Assembly: GCA_046759145.1 (NCBI GenBank)
Contig: JBHIBR010000060.1
Coordinates: 1 to 8,249 of the forward strand
Length of the DNA: 8,249 nt
Source of the DNA: JBHIBR01 sp046759145 [NCBI: Nitrospinota bacterium]
Lineage (GTDB): Bacteria; UBA8248
Direction: 5' to 3'
Every line of letters starts with the position of its first letter. Position 1 is the stretch's first letter. The notes below the pieces were generated by a model. That model saw only the letters and a program-made list of their open reading frames with translations, did not search any database and had not been told where the DNA came from. Positions 6,277 to 8,249 of this stretch are shown in pieces. The position numbers were made by a program, and so were the translations under genes.

Positions 6277-7431
6277 CTAGGCCTTGCCCTTCCCACCCTT
6301 CTCCCGGAAGGGGTAGAGGGGGCGATAGATGGCCACTCCCCGCCCGCCCCGGAAGTAGAGGCGCTCGTCGATGATCTGGGCTGAGATCCCCACCGTGCGC
6401 GACCAGCCGAAGAGGACCGAGTAGTAGTCAGAGTCCTTGAGGCCGGACGCCCTGAGGATGGAGCCCGACACGGCGTCCACGTTGGCGTAAGGGTCGGCCA
6501 CCCTCCCCGTGGCTTTCAGGATGGGGGGCGCCACCTCCCGCAGGGCCAGGCAGATCTGGACGTTCCTGTCGTCGGGGAAGTACCTCTGCCCCATCTCGTA
6601 CTCCAGCGTGGCCCGGGCGTCCTCGGCGCGCAGCACCGCGTGGCCGAACCCGAAGACGAGCTTCCCCTCCCTGAGACACCGCTCCACGTAGGACTTCACG
6701 TACTCCTTGTCGGGGTTGCCTATCTCCTCGACGAAGTTCAGGGCGTCCTGGTTAGCGCGCCCGTGTCGCGGCCCGTAGAGGCCCGCCATGGCCGATGCCA
6801 TGGAGACATAGATGTCTGCGAGACCCGACGCCACCGCCCTGCCGGTGAAGGTGCTCAGGTTCCCCCCGCCGTGGTCGTAGTGCAGGATGTGGAAGAGGCG
6901 CAGCACCCTCGGCAGCTCCGGGTGGGCGTCCGGCACGCCCAGCATGTGGGCGAAGTTCTCCGTGTAGCCCAGCTCCGGCTTCGGCGCGATGGGGTCCCCC
7001 CACCCTTCCCGGAAGCGGAAGACGGCTGCCACCACCTCGCTCACCCGGGCGATGAGGTTGAGGCCGTCCTCGCGGTAATCCCCCGTCTTGGTGAGCATCC
7101 CCATGTAGAGGAGGCCCGCGATGAACCACTCCATGGGGTGGGCCTCCCGGGGGAGGTGGCTGAGCAACTCCATCACCTTGGGCGGCACGCCCGAGCGACG
7201 GGCGAGCTCTTCCGAGAAGGCGCGGCGCTGCTCAGGCGTGGGGAGCTCCTTGTGGAGGAGGAGGTACATGATCTCCTCCGGTTCCCTGTCCACGAGCTCC
7301 GCGATGGGCCTCCCCACATAGGTCACGCCCTTCTCAGGGTCCACACGGCTGGTCCACACCGTCCCCACGGGGAATCCCCGCAGGCCGGTATCCAGGTGGC
7401 CTTCAGTTATCTCGAACAGGACCTTGGCCAT
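6277..7431 (-). CDS. Citrate synthase family protein (mitochondrial/Geobacter-like type); citrate or 2-methylcitrate synthase
   Basis: Condenses an acyl-CoA (acetyl- or propionyl-CoA) with oxaloacetate in the cytosol. 384 residues; mitochondrial-type enzymes are longer at the N-terminus (about 430-440), while PrpC is close to this length. The active-site set corresponding to the pig enzyme is complete: His187 in HYDHGGGN, His223 in GPRHGRAN, His264 and Arg268 in GFGHAVLR, Asp319 in NVDAVSG, Arg345 in FGWSR, and a candidate Arg370 in YRPLYPF. The HxDHxGGN and NVDAxSG patterns and the LFGxSR segment follow the eukaryotic-like type rather than E. coli GltA. Two positions differ from the mitochondrial motif: Gly replaces Glu after DH, and Val replaces His after NVDA. 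The start is ATG 7431 with GGAGGAG 6 nt upstream. It is the first gene of a two-gene unit with the MmgE/PrpD gene. Its role may be in the TCA or the methylcitrate route; sequence does not separate them. Confidence 0.93.
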   Translation of the reverse strand: MAKVLFEITEGHLDTGLRGFPVGTVWTSRVDPEKGVTYVGRPIAELVDREPEEIMYLLLHKELPTPEQRRAFSEELARRSGVPPKVMELLSHLPREAHPMEWFIAGLLYMGMLTKTGDYREDGLNLIARVSEVVAAVFRFREGWGDPIAPKPELGYTENFAHMLGVPDAHPELPRVLRLFHILHYDHGGGNLSTFTGRAVASGLADIYVSMASAMAGLYGPRHGRANQDALNFVEEIGNPDKEYVKSYVERCLREGKLVFGFGHAVLRAEDARATLEYEMGQRYFPDDRNVQICLALREVAPPILKATGRVADPYANVDAVSGSILRASGLKDSDYYSVLFGWSRTVGISAQIIDERLYFRGGRGVAIYRPLYPFREKGGKGKA

Positions 7432-7543
7432 GGCAGACTCCTCCGCAGTTCAGTGGGACCCTGGACCTCATCTGATCGGGGGGCCCGGGGGCTTCCCCAC
7501 CCGCGACCTTGACCGGGGCGGGCACAGCAACTCCTCTCGCGCG

Positions 7544-7634
7544 CCGAACGCCTCCCGCCGAGGGTGTAGACCCCCGAGCGTCACCGCGCAGCCGCCCCCC
7601 ACTACGAGCTCCGTACCCATTGCGTTCGGGAGGC
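7544..7634 (-). promoter_or_regulatory. Rotated complementary segments in the citrate synthase leader (two alternative 8-bp stems)
   Basis: On the plus strand, 7544-7557 reads CCGAACGCCTCCCG and 7622-7634 reads GCGTTCGGGAGGC. The 8-mers CCGAACGC/GCGTTCGG and GCCTCCCG/CGGGAGGC are each perfectly complementary, but the order of the halves is such that both cannot form in one nested hairpin. In the minus-strand transcript this would give two competing stems between the candidate promoter and the ATG. Function is unknown. Confidence 0.4.
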
Positions 7635-7646
7635 CCTCCTTGCCCT

Positions 7647-8138
7647 CTATCTGAATACAGAATACCATGCCGCCGCCTCGCACGCATCATTTTCGGATGC
7701 CCCTGCGGTGGGCGTCATCCAGCCCTGCGGCACAGGCTCCAGCCAGAAAACGGGCCCCTGGGGGGGAGCCGGACGGTGTCCCTCCGGGGGCGGGCCCAGG
7801 GAGGGCGACTCCCCTGGGCGCAGGGCGTGGCAGCCTGCGCAGTTGAGCCCTTCCATCAACCGGAAGCCCTCTCCGGGCTCCACCTGGGGGAACCGCACGC
7901 GGGCCCGGGAGAAATCCAGGGGGAGCTTCCGTGCTCTCTGCTTCGAGAGATAGTCCCGAATGGCCAGGATCGCCTCGGCCGCCCCTGGCTGTTGCGCCCA
8001 GAGGGCCACGAGGGGGCGCGATTTGAACAACGCCACCCTCTTGCAGCGGGAGAAGAGGCAGAGGGCAAGGCCCTCCACCACGATGAGGGCGAGCCGCCAG
8101 TGAGGCAGCCATCGGGCCAGGGCGAAGCCAACGGCCAC
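7647..8138 (-). CDS. Short c-type cytochrome-like protein with a single CxxCH, possibly a remnant
   Basis: Predicted 163-residue product. Hydrophobic segment at about 15-30, then a hydrophilic region in which RDYLSKQ (61-67), EPGEGFRLMEGLNCAGCHAL (87-106) fit the linker-plus-haem layout of cytochrome c domains; Cys100, Cys103 and His104 form the haem c motif. A Met at 141 could be the sixth ligand. G/C-rich third positions through most of the frame favour real coding. Problems: the start (GTG 8138) has no ribosome site at normal distance; the hydrophobic reading continues upstream of it to an in-frame TGA at 8160-8162; the Arg/Lys cluster after the hydrophobic segment would place the haem region in the cytoplasm; and the C-terminus after the haem motif is short and unlike a complete cytochrome fold. 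The last codons are AT-richer and overlap a promoter-like box. It could be a small membrane-bound cytochrome or the tail of a decayed gene. Confidence 0.5.
   Translation of the reverse strand: MAVGFALARWLPHWRLALIVVEGLALCLFSRCKRVALFKSRPLVALWAQQPGAAEAILAIRDYLSKQRARKLPLDFSRARVRFPQVEPGEGFRLMEGLNCAGCHALRPGESPSLGPPPEGHRPAPPQGPVFWLEPVPQGWMTPTAGASENDACEAAAWYSVFR
7650..7667 (-). promoter_or_regulatory. Extended -10 promoter overlapping a near-palindromic operator, upstream of the citrate synthase gene
   Basis: On the minus strand TGGTATTCT (7667-7659) is an extended -10 element (TGn plus a 4/6 -10 box), without a recognisable -35. It overlaps TCTGTATTCAGA (7661-7650), a palindrome broken at one central pair; the symmetric form would be TCTGTATACAGA, reminiscent of operators bound by FadR/FCD-type GntR regulators. 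The predicted start lies near 7652, leaving a leader of about 220 nt before the ATG at 7431. The AT-rich patch stands out in this GC-rich window. Confidence 0.4.
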
Positions 8139-8184
8139 GGCGCCGCCGTTGATTCCCTCTCACCCCTGAGACGGGCACCGCCTT

Positions 8185-8193
8185 ATGCTACCA
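8185..8193 (-). promoter_or_regulatory. Extended -10-like box near the right edge
   Basis: TGGTAGCAT on the minus strand (8193-8185) matches the TGn extended -10 pattern with a 4/6 box; no -35 is evident. It could start transcription toward the cytochrome-like frame at 8138. Read on the plus strand the same patch (TATGCT) could serve a gene beyond the window. Apart from this, 8139-8249 holds no recognisable feature. Confidence 0.2.
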
Positions 8194-8249
8194 TCGGCGC
8201 CGGGGAGGAGCAGACTCCGCGTTCACTCCCGAGAGGAGAAGTCGGGCTC

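Noticed and set aside
6640-7512. Plus-strand 290-codon frame opposite the citrate synthase gene
   Set aside because: Antisense shadow; the minus-strand frame keeps the full citrate synthase active site.
7468-7669. Small minus-strand frame starting MVFCIQIEG in the citrate synthase leader
   Set aside because: The first part looks mildly protein-like, but there is no clear ribosome site, the start overlaps the promoter-like box, and the remainder is low-complexity; not supported as a leader peptide.

Overview
The window is very GC-rich, with strong G/C bias at third codon positions. It looks like a chromosomal segment from a Gram-negative bacterium: there are two outer-membrane-type lipoproteins, one of them with a peptidoglycan-binding OmpA/Pal domain. 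Sigma-54 machinery and a citrate synthase of the mitochondrial/Geobacter-like type suggest a deltaproteobacteria-like or uncultivated high-GC lineage (for example Tectomicrobia, Methylomirabilota or Rokubacteria). The sequence alone does not settle the taxonomy. I see no mobile elements, CRISPR arrays, tRNA or rRNA.

Left part (1-4637) reads as an envelope-sensing module. On the minus strand an NtrC-family sigma-54 activator (1440-2798) is followed 57 nt later by a membrane histidine kinase (1-1382) whose last part lies outside the window. Divergent from them on the plus strand are a TPR-like/coiled-coil lipoprotein (2981-3583) and an OmpA/Pal-family lipoprotein (3882-4637). A good sigma-54 promoter (3730-3746) lies upstream of the Pal-like gene, and a weaker one (2930-2946) lies just upstream of the first lipoprotein. 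The likely circuit is that the kinase senses the envelope, phosphorylates the activator, and the activator drives sigma-54 transcription of the neighbouring lipoproteins. The arrangement recalls the enterobacterial GlrK-QseG-GlrR (QseE-QseG-QseF) system, in which a small lipoprotein accompanies a kinase and a sigma-54 activator. The leader of the Pal-like gene is about 120 nt long and contains two GC-rich hairpins.

A long imperfect inverted repeat (4638-4732) sits between the convergent Pal-like gene and the next operon and probably acts as a two-way terminator.

Right part (4800-7431) is a minus-strand metabolic pair: a citrate/2-methylcitrate synthase-family enzyme (6277-7431) followed by an MmgE/PrpD-family protein (4800-6176). 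It may be part of a methylcitrate-type or itaconate-type pathway; no other pathway gene is in view. Upstream are a near-palindromic operator overlapping an extended -10 box (7650-7667) and a leader that can form two mutually exclusive pairings.

At the right edge (7647-8138, minus) is a short reading frame with one CxxCH haem c motif. Its start, topology and C-terminus are all problematic, so it may be a remnant of a larger cytochrome gene.
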